64,000 bases of DNA, taken from positions 522,291 through 586,290 of the forward strand of contig SDAL01000002.1 of assembly GCA_004153385.1 (NCBI GenBank), written 5' to 3'. The notes beneath the pieces were generated by a model. That model was not told where the DNA came from. It saw only the letters and a program-made list of their open reading frames with translations, and did not search any database. Within the stretch, counting starts at the first letter, position 1. Each line of letters begins with the position of its first letter. The position numbers were made by a program, and so were the translations under genes. Positions 19,561 to 28,220 of the stretch are shown here, in pieces. Source of the stretch: Paracoccaceae bacterium. GTDB lineage: Bacteria; Pseudomonadota; Alphaproteobacteria; Rhodobacterales; Rhodobacteraceae.

Positions 19561-21213
19561 TCAGGCGGTTTGTGACTGGAGGCGCTCTTGGCGCTTCATC
19601 CAGATATAGTGGATTATAAGGCAGGTTAGGGTGAACACGCCAAGCAGGCTCAGCGCATGGAACCCGTCGGCATAGGCCAGTATCTGTGATTGGGTGCTGA
19701 CGGTTTGTGACAGCGAGGACAGCGCCTGCGCCTTGACCGTACCCGCATCGGTCGCGCCGTTGGCGAACATCGCCTGTAGCGTTTTGATCTGCTCGATCAC
19801 GGCAGGGTTGGATGCGGCAAGTTCTTCATTGATCAGCTGGGTGTGGAAGGTGGTGCGGATCTGGACTGTGGTCAGCAAGATGCCCGACCCCAAGACCGCG
19901 CCAAGGCTCTGGCTGGCCAGAAACACCGCGATGAAGCTAAGCAGATAGGTCGGACTGCGACGAAAGGCCGAAAACACCCCGTTGGCCATCGCGGTTGCCA
20001 GAAACATAGTGCTGCCGAACCCGATCATCGCTTGGCTGAGGTAGAACTGTTCGGGGCCGTAAAGGGGGGTGACCTGCGTGTCCATCCACAGCCCTGTGGT
20101 GATCAGCGCAAGCGCTATGGCATGCATTTCCGGCATCCGTTCAAGCTTGAACGTCATGGCGCAGAATATCCCGCCTGCCAACGTGGCCACAGCGATGATT
20201 GCAAACAGAACCTGCTGTTGTTCGGGCCCGTAGTTCAGAACCTGCAACAAACGGCGCAGCCCGACGGTTTGTTCGCTCAGCAGCAGCCGGGCCAGAAACA
20301 TCGCCGCACCCAGCCGCAGGATGGGCGGTGTAATCAACCAGCGCAAATCGATCAGCGGGCGCTCGCGCTGCAATTCTATGGCGGCAAATAGCGACAGGCA
20401 AACGACGGCCCCCGCAGCCAGAAACCCCAGCCATTGGGTGTCTGTCCACCAAAGCGTCGTGCCCCATGTGAACAGCACGCTGATCATGGCGAAACCGCAG
20501 GCAAGCAATGTAAATGTCAGCACATCGGTGACGGCGATCACAGGCACACGCGGCATCGGGGTCAGCGGAATGAACGAAATCATCGCAACCGCCATCAGCG
20601 ACAGACCGAACTGCAGTATGCGGATCGTGATCCAGCCGAACTGGTCGTAAAGGGGGGCCGAAATCGCCCCGGCAAGCGGTGTGCCCACCAAGATAAAGGC
20701 CATGACAATCGGTAGGCCCACCGTCATCTTTTTCTGGATGGGCAGAACCTCGAGCATATAAAGCACCGCAACCGACGCCAGCGGCGCGGCCGCACATCCC
20801 GACAGGAACTCTACCGCTACGGCGCTGTGGAAGCTGTTGATCCAGAGCGTGGCGAAATTGACGAGCGCAAAAAGGGCGACGCTGGCGATGGCGAAATTAC
20901 GTAACCCCACCTGAGTGCGGATTTTCACCAACAACAGGCTGAGCGATGCGCGCGGCGCCATATAGGCCGCGGTCAGCCAAAGGGACTCGGTCTGGCTTGC
21001 GCCGATATCACCGGCCACGCGTTGGGCGTTGAATGTGACAAACCCCTGCGACAGCGACATCGCGAGCGCCACAGTGCACGACGCCACAACATAGGCCGCA
21101 ACATGATGTTTGGGCTTGGGCACAAACGGTGGCGGCGATGGCGGGTCTTTGGGGGAAGGGTCCTTGGGATTAGGATTCACACCCGGAATATGAAGATGCG
21201 ATGTATCAGCCAT
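19561..21213 (-). CDS. DHA2-family MFS drug efflux pump (EmrB-like)
   Basis: The 550-residue protein has a Pro/Lys-rich cytoplasmic N-terminus (NPKDPSPKDPPSPPPFVPKP) and about 14 hydrophobic segments, as in the DHA2 family. The ATG at 21213 overlaps the marR stop (ATGGCTGA), so the two genes are translationally coupled. It should export lipophilic drugs or detergents using proton motive force together with the adaptor encoded next. Substrate is unknown. Confidence 0.88.
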   Translation of the reverse strand: MADTSHLHIPGVNPNPKDPSPKDPPSPPPFVPKPKHHVAAYVVASCTVALAMSLSQGFVTFNAQRVAGDIGASQTESLWLTAAYMAPRASLSLLLVKIRTQVGLRNFAIASVALFALVNFATLWINSFHSAVAVEFLSGCAAAPLASVAVLYMLEVLPIQKKMTVGLPIVMAFILVGTPLAGAISAPLYDQFGWITIRILQFGLSLMAVAMISFIPLTPMPRVPVIAVTDVLTFTLLACGFAMISVLFTWGTTLWWTDTQWLGFLAAGAVVCLSLFAAIELQRERPLIDLRWLITPPILRLGAAMFLARLLLSEQTVGLRRLLQVLNYGPEQQQVLFAIIAVATLAGGIFCAMTFKLERMPEMHAIALALITTGLWMDTQVTPLYGPEQFYLSQAMIGFGSTMFLATAMANGVFSAFRRSPTYLLSFIAVFLASQSLGAVLGSGILLTTVQIRTTFHTQLINEELAASNPAVIEQIKTLQAMFANGATDAGTVKAQALSSLSQTVSTQSQILAYADGFHALSLLGVFTLTCLIIHYIWMKRQERLQSQTA

Positions 21214-21649
21214 TCTTTTCAATATCGTCCAGGTTCAGGTGCAGGCGCTGCAAAAACGTGTTGAACTGATCCAGTTCCTCGTTTTGCAGGCTGTGAAACA
21301 GATCGTGGCGCAGATCAGCTGAAAAGGTCACGATCTCTTCGGCTTTCTGTTTCGACATCTCGGTCAGGAAAACCCGCCGGATCCGGCGGTCATCGGCCTG
21401 TGCGCGACGTTCGATAAAGCCCGTCTTCTCCAACCCGTCCAGCGCGCGATTGAGGGTGGGAGTTTCTATATGCAGGATCTCGGCCAGCTCGGTCTGGCTT
21501 TTACCTTCATTGCGCGCGACCATCAGCAAAGCCTGCGCGCGGGAAAATGTCAGCCCCAGCGCACTTGCACGTGCGTCAAAGGCCTTGCGCAACCGCCGGT
21601 TGAGCAAGATGAGATTGTTCAGCACGAGGGAGTCGTCAATACGGGACAT
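21206..21649 (-). CDS. MarR-family transcriptional regulator
   Basis: The 147-residue protein has the winged-helix pattern of MarR: KSQTELAEILHIETPTLNRALDGLEKTGFIERR followed by DDRRIRRVFLT (given as separate motifs; HIETPTLNRALDGLE is the recognition helix region). It is the first gene of the efflux operon and probably represses it until a ligand binds. A SlyA-like palindrome lies 27 bases upstream of its start. Confidence 0.9.
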   Translation of the reverse strand: MSRIDDSLVLNNLILLNRRLRKAFDARASALGLTFSRAQALLMVARNEGKSQTELAEILHIETPTLNRALDGLEKTGFIERRAQADDRRIRRVFLTEMSKQKAEEIVTFSADLRHDLFHSLQNEELDQFNTFLQRLHLNLDDIEKNG

Positions 21650-21675
21650 GTGATCTCTGGGTTGCGTGTCTAATC

Positions 21676-21689
21676 ATAAGCAAGCTTAT
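21676..21689. promoter_or_regulatory. SlyA/MarR-type operator upstream of marR-emrB-emrA
   Basis: ATAAGC-AA-GCTTAT is an inverted repeat whose core TAAGCAAGCTTA closely resembles the SlyA consensus TTAGCAAGCTAA. Its place 27-40 bases before marR suits autoregulation. Confidence 0.6.
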
Positions 21690-21907
21690 AACTAGGGGCG
21701 GATATATCAAAGATCCACCTTTCTGACGTATAAAAAAATGCAGAAGGGATGTGCATTAGGTAACGCTATAAAAGTGTGGGCTACTTAATTTATCGCAAAA
21801 ATGCGGCAGATATTGGTTTGATGCGCCCGCCATGCCCCGTGGATGTGCGGCACAGATCGATCACATGCGCCGGACGCACAAGGGTCGGGCGCATGCGAAA
21901 AAAGGCG

Positions 21908-23158
21908 TTATCTTGCTGTGGCCAGCGCCAGCCCGTCGATTACGGCGGTAAACGCATCCGAACGACGTAGGGCGGCATGTGGTGCGATGGCCTGCGCTTC
22001 TTCTTCGATCATGTCCATCAGGCTTGATCCCCCCACCAATACCACCGCGTCCAGATCGCTTGGCGCGATACCGGCCTGTTTGAGGGTTTCGAACATCGCT
22101 ATGCGCAGCGCCTCGCGATAGGGAGCCAATGCGGCGTTCAGCGCACCGCGATTGACTCGCTGTGACAGGCCGGGTTCTATAAAGCCCATGGCGATTGCAG
22201 CATCATCTGCATGGGCATTGGCCGCGATCTTGCCACTTTCCACCGCAAACGCCAGTTCATGGCCCAGTTGCTCCTTGATGACGCGCGACAACCGCGCAAA
22301 GGGGGCCGGCGTGCTGGCATGGCGCGACATGTCGACAACCTGCCGTTCGGTTTCGGGCCCGTAGACAAAGGGGATCTTTGCCCATGTCGACAGATCCACA
22401 TACAGCGCACGCGGCACCGGCAGAAGGCCGTCCCCGAAGGCGCGCCGCAATGTGCCACCCAATCCCAGAAGCGGCATCGCCTGCGCCATCGACAGCGCAT
22501 GATCGAAATCCGTCCCGCCCAGACGGATCCCGTGACTTGCCAGAATATCAAGCGGCACGGTCCGGTCGTCATGGCTGCGGTAGACAGTGAAATCCGATGT
22601 CCCGCCGCCGATATCGACGATCAGCCCGGTCTCTGCACGCGGCTGGCCGTGCTGGCTTGCTAGGGCCGCGGCCTCCGGTTCGAGCATGAACACGACCTCT
22701 TGGAAGCCGGCCGCATGATAGCAGGCGCGCAAGTCTGCCTCGGCTTTGGCATCGCGATCGGGATCTGCGGTGTGGAATGCGACCGGACGCCCCGAGATGA
22801 CACGCTTGAACGTCATGCCGGTCTGGGCCTCGGCCGTGGTGCGCAGCCGTATCAGGAAGGCTGTGACAATATCGGCCAAGGTCCGGCGCGTTTTACCGAT
22901 CAGACGTTTTTCGTGAAACAATCTTGTGCCAAGCACGCTTTTGAGCGCGCGCATATACCGGCCTTCTTCCCCGTCGATCAGCGCGCGCGCCGCATCGCGC
23001 CCGATCAGCATTGCGGGATGGTCATCGGGGAAGAACACTGCCGTGGGCAGGGTGTCGGCATCCTGTTCGACATGCAGGCGGCGCGGCTGCCCGTTTTGCA
23101 AAATGGCAGCGGCCGAATTCGAGGTGCCGAAATCAACGGCAAGAATCGGATCGGTCAT
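21908..23158 (-). CDS. Hsp70-family chaperone-like protein (YegD type)
   Basis: The 416-residue protein has the actin/Hsp70 ATPase fold: phosphate-1 motif AVDFGTSNSA, VDIGGGTSDFTV phosphate-2 and VVLVGGSSLMDMIEEE adenosine motif. Length and lack of a full DnaK substrate-binding domain fit YegD. The ATG at 23158 has GGAG eight bases upstream. The gene is alone on its transcript. Its role is unclear; it may be a specialised chaperone. Confidence 0.88.
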   Translation of the reverse strand: MTDPILAVDFGTSNSAAAILQNGQPRRLHVEQDADTLPTAVFFPDDHPAMLIGRDAARALIDGEEGRYMRALKSVLGTRLFHEKRLIGKTRRTLADIVTAFLIRLRTTAEAQTGMTFKRVISGRPVAFHTADPDRDAKAEADLRACYHAAGFQEVVFMLEPEAAALASQHGQPRAETGLIVDIGGGTSDFTVYRSHDDRTVPLDILASHGIRLGGTDFDHALSMAQAMPLLGLGGTLRRAFGDGLLPVPRALYVDLSTWAKIPFVYGPETERQVVDMSRHASTPAPFARLSRVIKEQLGHELAFAVESGKIAANAHADDAAIAMGFIEPGLSQRVNRGALNAALAPYREALRIAMFETLKQAGIAPSDLDAVVLVGGSSLMDMIEEEAQAIAPHAALRRSDAFTAVIDGLALATAR

Positions 23159-23270
23159 GTGGGAAACTCCGGTGGCGGGACAGGGCCAAAGAGCCGAGCT
23201 ACTCAATTCGGAGGCGGCCTGCAAGGCTGGTGTGACGGGCATCTCTTGGCGGTGTAGCAAGAGGGCATGA

Positions 23271-23294
23271 AAAAGGGGCCCGTGGGCCCCTTTT
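23271..23294. terminator. Bidirectional hairpin terminator
   Basis: AAAAGGGGCCC / GGGCCCCTTTT lies 32 bases past the end of the cytochrome gene and ends the dehydrogenase operon on the minus strand, where it is followed by TTTT. Confidence 0.8.
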
Positions 23295-23326
23295 GGTTGT
23301 CTACATGACGTTGTGAGCGATGCGGA

Positions 23327-24664
23327 TCAGCGCAGGGCGCGCACGGCATCCGCCTTCACCGCAGGGGCATCATTGCCCCATGCGCTGCGCACAAAGCTGG
23401 CCAGAGCGGCGACTTCGTCATCGGACAAACGATCCCCAAATCCCGGCATGGCCAAGGTCATCGGACGCATCTGGGTGGAGGGCATGGACGCGCCATGCAA
23501 GATCGTGTCGATCAGGCCCGTGGTCGCATCTGCGGTCACGGTACCGTTGCCATCAAGGGCGGGGAACACTTCGTCTGCCCCCTGACCATTCACGAAGTGG
23601 CAAGCCGCGCAGTTGTCCATGTAAAGACGTGCGCCAAGCGGCTGGTCTTGCGGGGTCAGCAGCAGCTTTTCCGTATCGGTCGGGTTCGACATGTCCAGCC
23701 GTTCGGGATAGGCCGTGACCGCCGCAGGCAATGTTGCGTCCTTCGGCGCGTCATATTCCGCGATATGCTGCAGGTATTTCACCATCGCCCCGCGGTCTTT
23801 GTCCGTGAGGTATTGCAGCGAGTCCTCGATGGCGAGCTTCATTTCGCCGGTCACGCCCGCATGTGCATTGCGGCCTGTCGCCAGAAACAGGTCCAGATCC
23901 TGCGCGCTCCAGCTGGCAAGTGACGATGATTTCGTGCGCAGATCGGGCGCAGCCCATCCGGCAATTTCGCCGCCTGTCAGGAAGCTGTCACTTTGCGCAT
24001 CCGTGCCGTTCTGGGCAAATACCAGATTGCGCGGGCTGTGGCAGGCCGCACAGTGGCCCGGACCCTCGACAAGATAGGCCCCCAGATTGAGGTCTGCATC
24101 GTCGTAGCGCGGTGTGAAGCCTGCGTCCGGCAGACCCACCCATTTCCACACGCGGATGCCCCAGCGCTGGTTGAACGGGAAGGTGAGCGAGGTTTCCTCG
24201 ACCTCATTTTTGACCGGCTCCAGCGTATCGTGGAAATAGGTGTAGAGGCCTTCGATATCGCGCTCCGACAGCTTGCGATAGTTGGCATAGGGCATCGCGG
24301 GATAGAGGTTGGCGCCATGCTCGTCGATACCGTCCACCAAGGCCGCACGGAACTGGTCCAACGTCCAGTCGCCGATGCCGGTTTCCTTGTCGGGGGTGAT
24401 GTTGGAGGAGTAGATCGCGCCGAAGGGGCTTTCAATCGGGCGACCGCCCGCGAAGGGCACGCCGCCTTCTGCTGTGTGGCAGGCCGCACAGTCGCCTGCA
24501 CGTGCGGCATATTCACCGGTGTCGTCATGCGCGGCGGGCAGCCAGTCCGCATTGACGGCCAGATCCTCTGCCGACGTGCGTTTTTGCGGCACAAAAATGA
24601 TAGCCGCGATGACGATGATCGCAATAATCGCGAGCCACGCCAGGATGCGTAGGAATTTAACCAT
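23327..24664 (-). CDS. Tri-haem cytochrome c subunit of a membrane alcohol/sugar dehydrogenase
   Basis: The 445-residue protein has an N-terminal membrane anchor (LAWLAIIAIIVIAAIIFVP) and three CxxCH haem sites: C59AACH, C205AACH and a third near residue 347 (CAACHFVNG). This is the standard layout of the cytochrome subunit of gluconate-, fructose-, sorbitol- and alcohol-dehydrogenases, which sends electrons from the flavoprotein to ubiquinone or an oxidase on the periplasmic side. It starts 12 bases after the GMC gene and is the last gene of the operon. Confidence 0.9.
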   Translation of the reverse strand: MVKFLRILAWLAIIAIIVIAAIIFVPQKRTSAEDLAVNADWLPAAHDDTGEYAARAGDCAACHTAEGGVPFAGGRPIESPFGAIYSSNITPDKETGIGDWTLDQFRAALVDGIDEHGANLYPAMPYANYRKLSERDIEGLYTYFHDTLEPVKNEVEETSLTFPFNQRWGIRVWKWVGLPDAGFTPRYDDADLNLGAYLVEGPGHCAACHSPRNLVFAQNGTDAQSDSFLTGGEIAGWAAPDLRTKSSSLASWSAQDLDLFLATGRNAHAGVTGEMKLAIEDSLQYLTDKDRGAMVKYLQHIAEYDAPKDATLPAAVTAYPERLDMSNPTDTEKLLLTPQDQPLGARLYMDNCAACHFVNGQGADEVFPALDGNGTVTADATTGLIDTILHGASMPSTQMRPMTLAMPGFGDRLSDDEVAALASFVRSAWGNDAPAVKADAVRALR

Positions 24665-24676
24665 TTTTTATGCTCC

Positions 24677-26446
24677 TCACACCAACGGCCGCGGATTGGG
24701 CAGATAGTCTTTGCGGATCGCATCGATTGCCCAATAGGTCAGACCACCGACGGTGCCCGTGGGATTGTACTGAATGTTTTGCGGGAAGGCGGACGCCCCC
24801 ATCACAAACACATTGTGGCAGTCCCAGCTTTGCAGATACCGGTTGAGCGCGGATGTCTTGGGATCTGTGCCCATGATGACGCCGCCGGTGTTATGGGTCG
24901 TTTGATAGGGACGCACGTCGTATTGCGCGCCGCTGTCTTTATAGCTCGACGCCATGATGTCGGGATTCATGCTTTCGGCAATGGGCTCGATCTTGGATTT
25001 CATGAACTGGGTCATGCGGATGTCGTTGTCTTTCCAGTTGAACGTCATGCGCATCAACGGGCGCCCGTGGGTGTCGGTATAGGTTGGATCAAGATCCAGA
25101 CAGACATCGCGATATGCCATGTTCGAGCCATGGCTGCCGATAGACATCTTATGCGCATACCAGTCCTTGGCGGCCGTTTTCCATTCTGCCCCCCATGACG
25201 GTGTGCCCGGTGGCACCGACAATTGCTGGATCGGCCGGCCACCGGAATGGCCTGCGGTGATATAGCTGCCGCCGATAAACCCTTCGGCGCCGAAATCGAT
25301 CTGGCCGATGGAATAGTCGTCAATCGAAACGCCGGTCGAGCCTGTGCCGATGAACGGTGCAAAATCGTGGTCCTTGAAGAACATCGAAGTGCCGCCGTTC
25401 ATCTGATAGGCATAGTTGCGCCCGATCACGCCTTCGCCCGAGACCGGATCGTAAGGCTGGCCGATTTCCGACAGAAGCATCAGATGCACGTTATGCAGCG
25501 AATAGGCGGCCACGATCACCAGATCGGCGGGCTGGAAAACCTCCTCGCCCGTGGTCTCGTCGAAATAGGTCACACCGGTTGCGGTCTGGCCATCGGAGGC
25601 TTTCTCGATCTTGAGGACCTCGGAATTAACCTTGTATTCGAAATTCGGCTTGCGTTTGAGCGCATCGAGCACACAGGTCTGCGGTGAGGCTTTGGAATAG
25701 TTCAGGCAGCCGAAACGTTCACAAAAACCGCAATAGTTACACGGGCCCAGCTGCATGCCGTATTCGTTGGTATAGGCCGCCGTCGCGATCCCTGCGGGGC
25801 GCGGGAACGGATGCAGGCCCATTTTGCGCGCCGCGTCGGCGAACATGTCGCCATCGAGGTTCTGCGTCATGGGCGGCAGCGGATATTCCTTGGAACGCGG
25901 TGCCTCGAACGGGTTGCCGCCATCAATGATATTGCCGTTGACGTTGCCAGCCTGACCGGACACGCCCAACAGGTATTCAAAGCGGTCGAGATGGGGCTCC
26001 ATTTCTTCGGCGGTTACGCCCCAGTCCTGGATCTGCATGCCTTCGGGAATGATCTCCGCGCCGAAGGTTTCCTCGACATAGGATTTCAGCCGCCATTCCA
26101 CCTCTTGCGGGCGCCATGTATGGCCGTTCCAGTGGATGCCTGCGCCGCCAACGCCGTCACCGGGGAGAAATGACCCCAGATGCCGGTAGGGCAGGGCGGT
26201 TTCTTCCAGTGTGCGACGGATCGTCAGGGTAGATTTCTTGGGCTTTTGCATGAAGCCGTAGCGGATGCCGTATTTCAGCTCATCGGCCACTTCGGGATAT
26301 TTGAAATCCTGCACCGTGTTGCGGTCGTCGCCGCGTTCAAGCGCCAGAACATCCAGCCCTTCCTTGCACAGCTCCATCGCCATAATCGATCCGGTCCAGC
26401 CAAGGCCGATGATCACGACGTCTTTTTTCTTGTTTTCGCGTGCCAT
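24677..26446 (-). CDS. GMC-type flavoprotein, large subunit of dehydrogenase
   Basis: The 589-residue protein begins with the FAD-binding VVIIGLGWTGSIMAMELCKEG region (read as GLGWTGS), has the GDGVGGAGIHWNG GMC motif, and ends with HNTGGVIMGTDP and NPTGTVGGLTYWAIDAI typical of gluconate 2-dehydrogenase-like large subunits. A Cys cluster C-x2-C-x2-C-x4-C lies at residues 236-247 (PCNYCGFCERFGC), a possible iron-sulfur site. It has no signal of its own and is presumably exported with the Tat small subunit encoded two bases upstream. The start at 26446 fits this spacing. Substrate unknown: a sugar, polyol or alcohol. Confidence 0.88.
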   Translation of the reverse strand: MARENKKKDVVIIGLGWTGSIMAMELCKEGLDVLALERGDDRNTVQDFKYPEVADELKYGIRYGFMQKPKKSTLTIRRTLEETALPYRHLGSFLPGDGVGGAGIHWNGHTWRPQEVEWRLKSYVEETFGAEIIPEGMQIQDWGVTAEEMEPHLDRFEYLLGVSGQAGNVNGNIIDGGNPFEAPRSKEYPLPPMTQNLDGDMFADAARKMGLHPFPRPAGIATAAYTNEYGMQLGPCNYCGFCERFGCLNYSKASPQTCVLDALKRKPNFEYKVNSEVLKIEKASDGQTATGVTYFDETTGEEVFQPADLVIVAAYSLHNVHLMLLSEIGQPYDPVSGEGVIGRNYAYQMNGGTSMFFKDHDFAPFIGTGSTGVSIDDYSIGQIDFGAEGFIGGSYITAGHSGGRPIQQLSVPPGTPSWGAEWKTAAKDWYAHKMSIGSHGSNMAYRDVCLDLDPTYTDTHGRPLMRMTFNWKDNDIRMTQFMKSKIEPIAESMNPDIMASSYKDSGAQYDVRPYQTTHNTGGVIMGTDPKTSALNRYLQSWDCHNVFVMGASAFPQNIQYNPTGTVGGLTYWAIDAIRKDYLPNPRPLV

Positions 26447-26448
26447 GG

Positions 26449-27174
26449 TTAACCCCGTTCTCCCGAAATCGATACTGGTCCCAGCGGATAGGGCTGGTCC
26501 TTCATCTCGACCCATTCGGTGTAGGCCGCCCGCGCACCCGGAAAGCCGATATGTTTCCATGCGGCCATCTGGTAATTGCCACCATATTGCGGATCGGCAA
26601 AGTAACCTTCTTTGGTGTTCGCCAGCAAAATGGTGAAGAAATCACGGGTTTCCGGGGGCAGTATCTCGGCACGTCCGCCGCCCTGCTGGGTGGCACCGTT
26701 TTTTTGCAAAGCGCTCAGGGCTGCGTCTTTGTCTGCATCCGACAACTCGCGGAAGGGGGCCCCGTACTGGGCCTCGCACCATGTATCGAATTGCGGGATG
26801 GCGCTACGATAGACCTGCGCGGGGGTCAGTGGCGATTGCCAGCCCAGCAAGGGGTCGGCTGCCGGATCATGCGGGCCTTCCATGTACCACGTCGCCGCAT
26901 GTCCGTAATCACCGGCAAGCTGGCGGTCGATGAAAACCGGCACACGGGTTTCCAGCGCGCCGGGGCCATCGCCCTCGGCCGGGATCAGACGATCCGTTGC
27001 GGCCATGATAAAGGCCCATTCCTCAGCGGTGAAATACACCGGAGAGTACTCATCGAGAGAGGGGACTTGTGTCGTTTGCGCACCGGCTGGGGAGACCACC
27101 TGGCTCAGCGCGAAACCCGCAGCGCCCGCCTTCAGAAAACCGCGCCGTGACGCAGTAAGAGACGTTTTTGGCAT
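26449..27174 (-). CDS. Gluconate 2-dehydrogenase subunit 3-like Tat subunit
   Basis: The 241-residue protein starts MPKTSLTASRRGFLKAG, a twin-arginine signal, and continues as the small helical subunit of GMC dehydrogenases (YFTAEEWAFIMAATDRLIPA, FVDIDRQLAGDYG-like VFIDRQLAGDYG). Such subunits carry the large flavoprotein through the Tat system. It is the first gene of the three-gene operon. The ATG at 27174 is preferred; a TTG four codons earlier is also possible. Confidence 0.9.
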   Translation of the reverse strand: MPKTSLTASRRGFLKAGAAGFALSQVVSPAGAQTTQVPSLDEYSPVYFTAEEWAFIMAATDRLIPAEGDGPGALETRVPVFIDRQLAGDYGHAATWYMEGPHDPAADPLLGWQSPLTPAQVYRSAIPQFDTWCEAQYGAPFRELSDADKDAALSALQKNGATQQGGGRAEILPPETRDFFTILLANTKEGYFADPQYGGNYQMAAWKHIGFPGARAAYTEWVEMKDQPYPLGPVSISGERG

Positions 27175-27186
27175 ATTTTTTTCCAA

Positions 27187-27515
27187 ATTTTGTATTTATA
27201 TCAAAGGAATGACGGGCATTATGCGCCATATTGTCACGCAAGCACGAAGTCCCTTTACTTTTCTAGGGATAACATTCCATCACAGCGCGGCAAGGAGATT
27301 TTACTTTTTTCTTACCACGCCTGAGAGGTGGCTGGTCATTTGGCCAAACCTGCCGTGTTAAAAAACTATCGTTTGTAGCAGGGCATAGGCCGTGTGCGTT
27401 ACGAAAACGCGTGACATCGTCTGATGAAAAACTGTCAGTCACAATAGCCTAGAAAAAATCTCCGTCCTAGGGGCTTGCAGCCCGGCAGAGAGAGCGTTAT
27501 CTACAAACCCGTAGC
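27187..27515. other. Gene-free region between dehydrogenase operon and tRNA-Gly
   Basis: About 330 bases, AT-richer than its surroundings. It should contain the promoters of the divergent dehydrogenase operon and of tRNA-Gly, but no box is clear enough to call. Confidence 0.5.
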
Positions 27516-27589
27516 GCGGGCGTTGTGTAATGGTAAGACCTCAGCCTTCCAAGCTGATGACGCGGGTTCGATTCCCGCCGCCCGCTCCA
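27516..27589 (+). tRNA. tRNA-Gly (anticodon TCC)
   Basis: A full cloverleaf is readable: acceptor GCGGGCG / CGCCCGC, anticodon stem TCAGC / GCTGA around loop CTTCCAA (anticodon TCC), T-arm GCGGG-TTCGATT-CCCGC and encoded CCA. The 3' end is the left junction of the genomic island. Confidence 0.95.
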
Positions 27590-27590
27590 T
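27574..27590. repeat. attL-like direct repeat at tRNA-Gly 3' end
   Basis: CCCGCCGCCCGCTCCAT, the tRNA 3' end plus one base, is repeated exactly at 38947-38963. Confidence 0.8.
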
Positions 27591-28220
27591 CCTCCTAAAT
27601 TAATATAGTTATCACAGCCTATTGGATCGAATGTGTCCCACACGCGAATCGCCCGTGGGACAGTTTGCCAATCCATACCCTCCAGCGTGGCCATCGCATC
27701 CTGCGCCAGTTTCCAGCGTTCGACACCCTTGGTGTAGATCTCTGACGTATTGGCCTGCGTGTGGCCTTGGATGGTCATGATCTGGTATTGCGAGCACCCT
27801 TCCTGTGCCAGAAGATGACGGGCTGCCTTGCGTATCCCGTGCGCGGAGCGGTTCTCGATGCACGCGGCATGGCACCGGCGCCGCAGCATCCGGCCCAAAG
27901 AGTCGGGTGTAGAAAACGGCTTGCCGCGGGCATTCAGCAGGTTGGTCTCGCCCGTCACGGTCATCGCTCGCGTGGCTTTGTAAAGCGGAGGGAGCAGGGG
28001 GGTACATGCGCAGATCCCTGTGTGCCCGGCTGCCAGCGGATCGCCTTCACACGCTGAATAACGGTTTCATGATGCGCCCCAGAAGGACGGTATCGCCGAT
28101 CCGGCATGCGGTGAAGATGAAGAGGGTAAGGGCAAGATGCGGCGCTGGTCCTCTCGGCAGCGCAGGTGATCCAACGATACGAAAGTGAAATCACACAACA
28201 GAAAAGGAATGAGCCAACGT

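Larger units (their letters stand above)
27497..27964 (-). pseudogene. Tyrosine recombinase (integrase), C-terminal remnant
   Basis: The frame encodes a catalytic C-terminus: SAHGIRKAARHLLAQEG (H-x-x-R region), QIMTIQGHTQANTSEIY with the nucleophile Tyr in SEIYTKG, and a helix VERWKLAQDAMATLEG. The N-terminal core-binding domain and first catalytic Arg are absent upstream, so it is broken. The frame stays open through the antisense of tRNA-Gly to 27497; those last 30 or so residues are an artefact of the att junction. Its position at the tRNA identifies the island's own integrase. Confidence 0.8.

Noticed and set aside
27497..27590. Apparent C-terminal extension of the integrase (SGRRESNPRHQLGRLRSYHY)
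   Set aside because: This is the antisense translation of tRNA-Gly, a common artefact; the real gene end was altered by the att junction.
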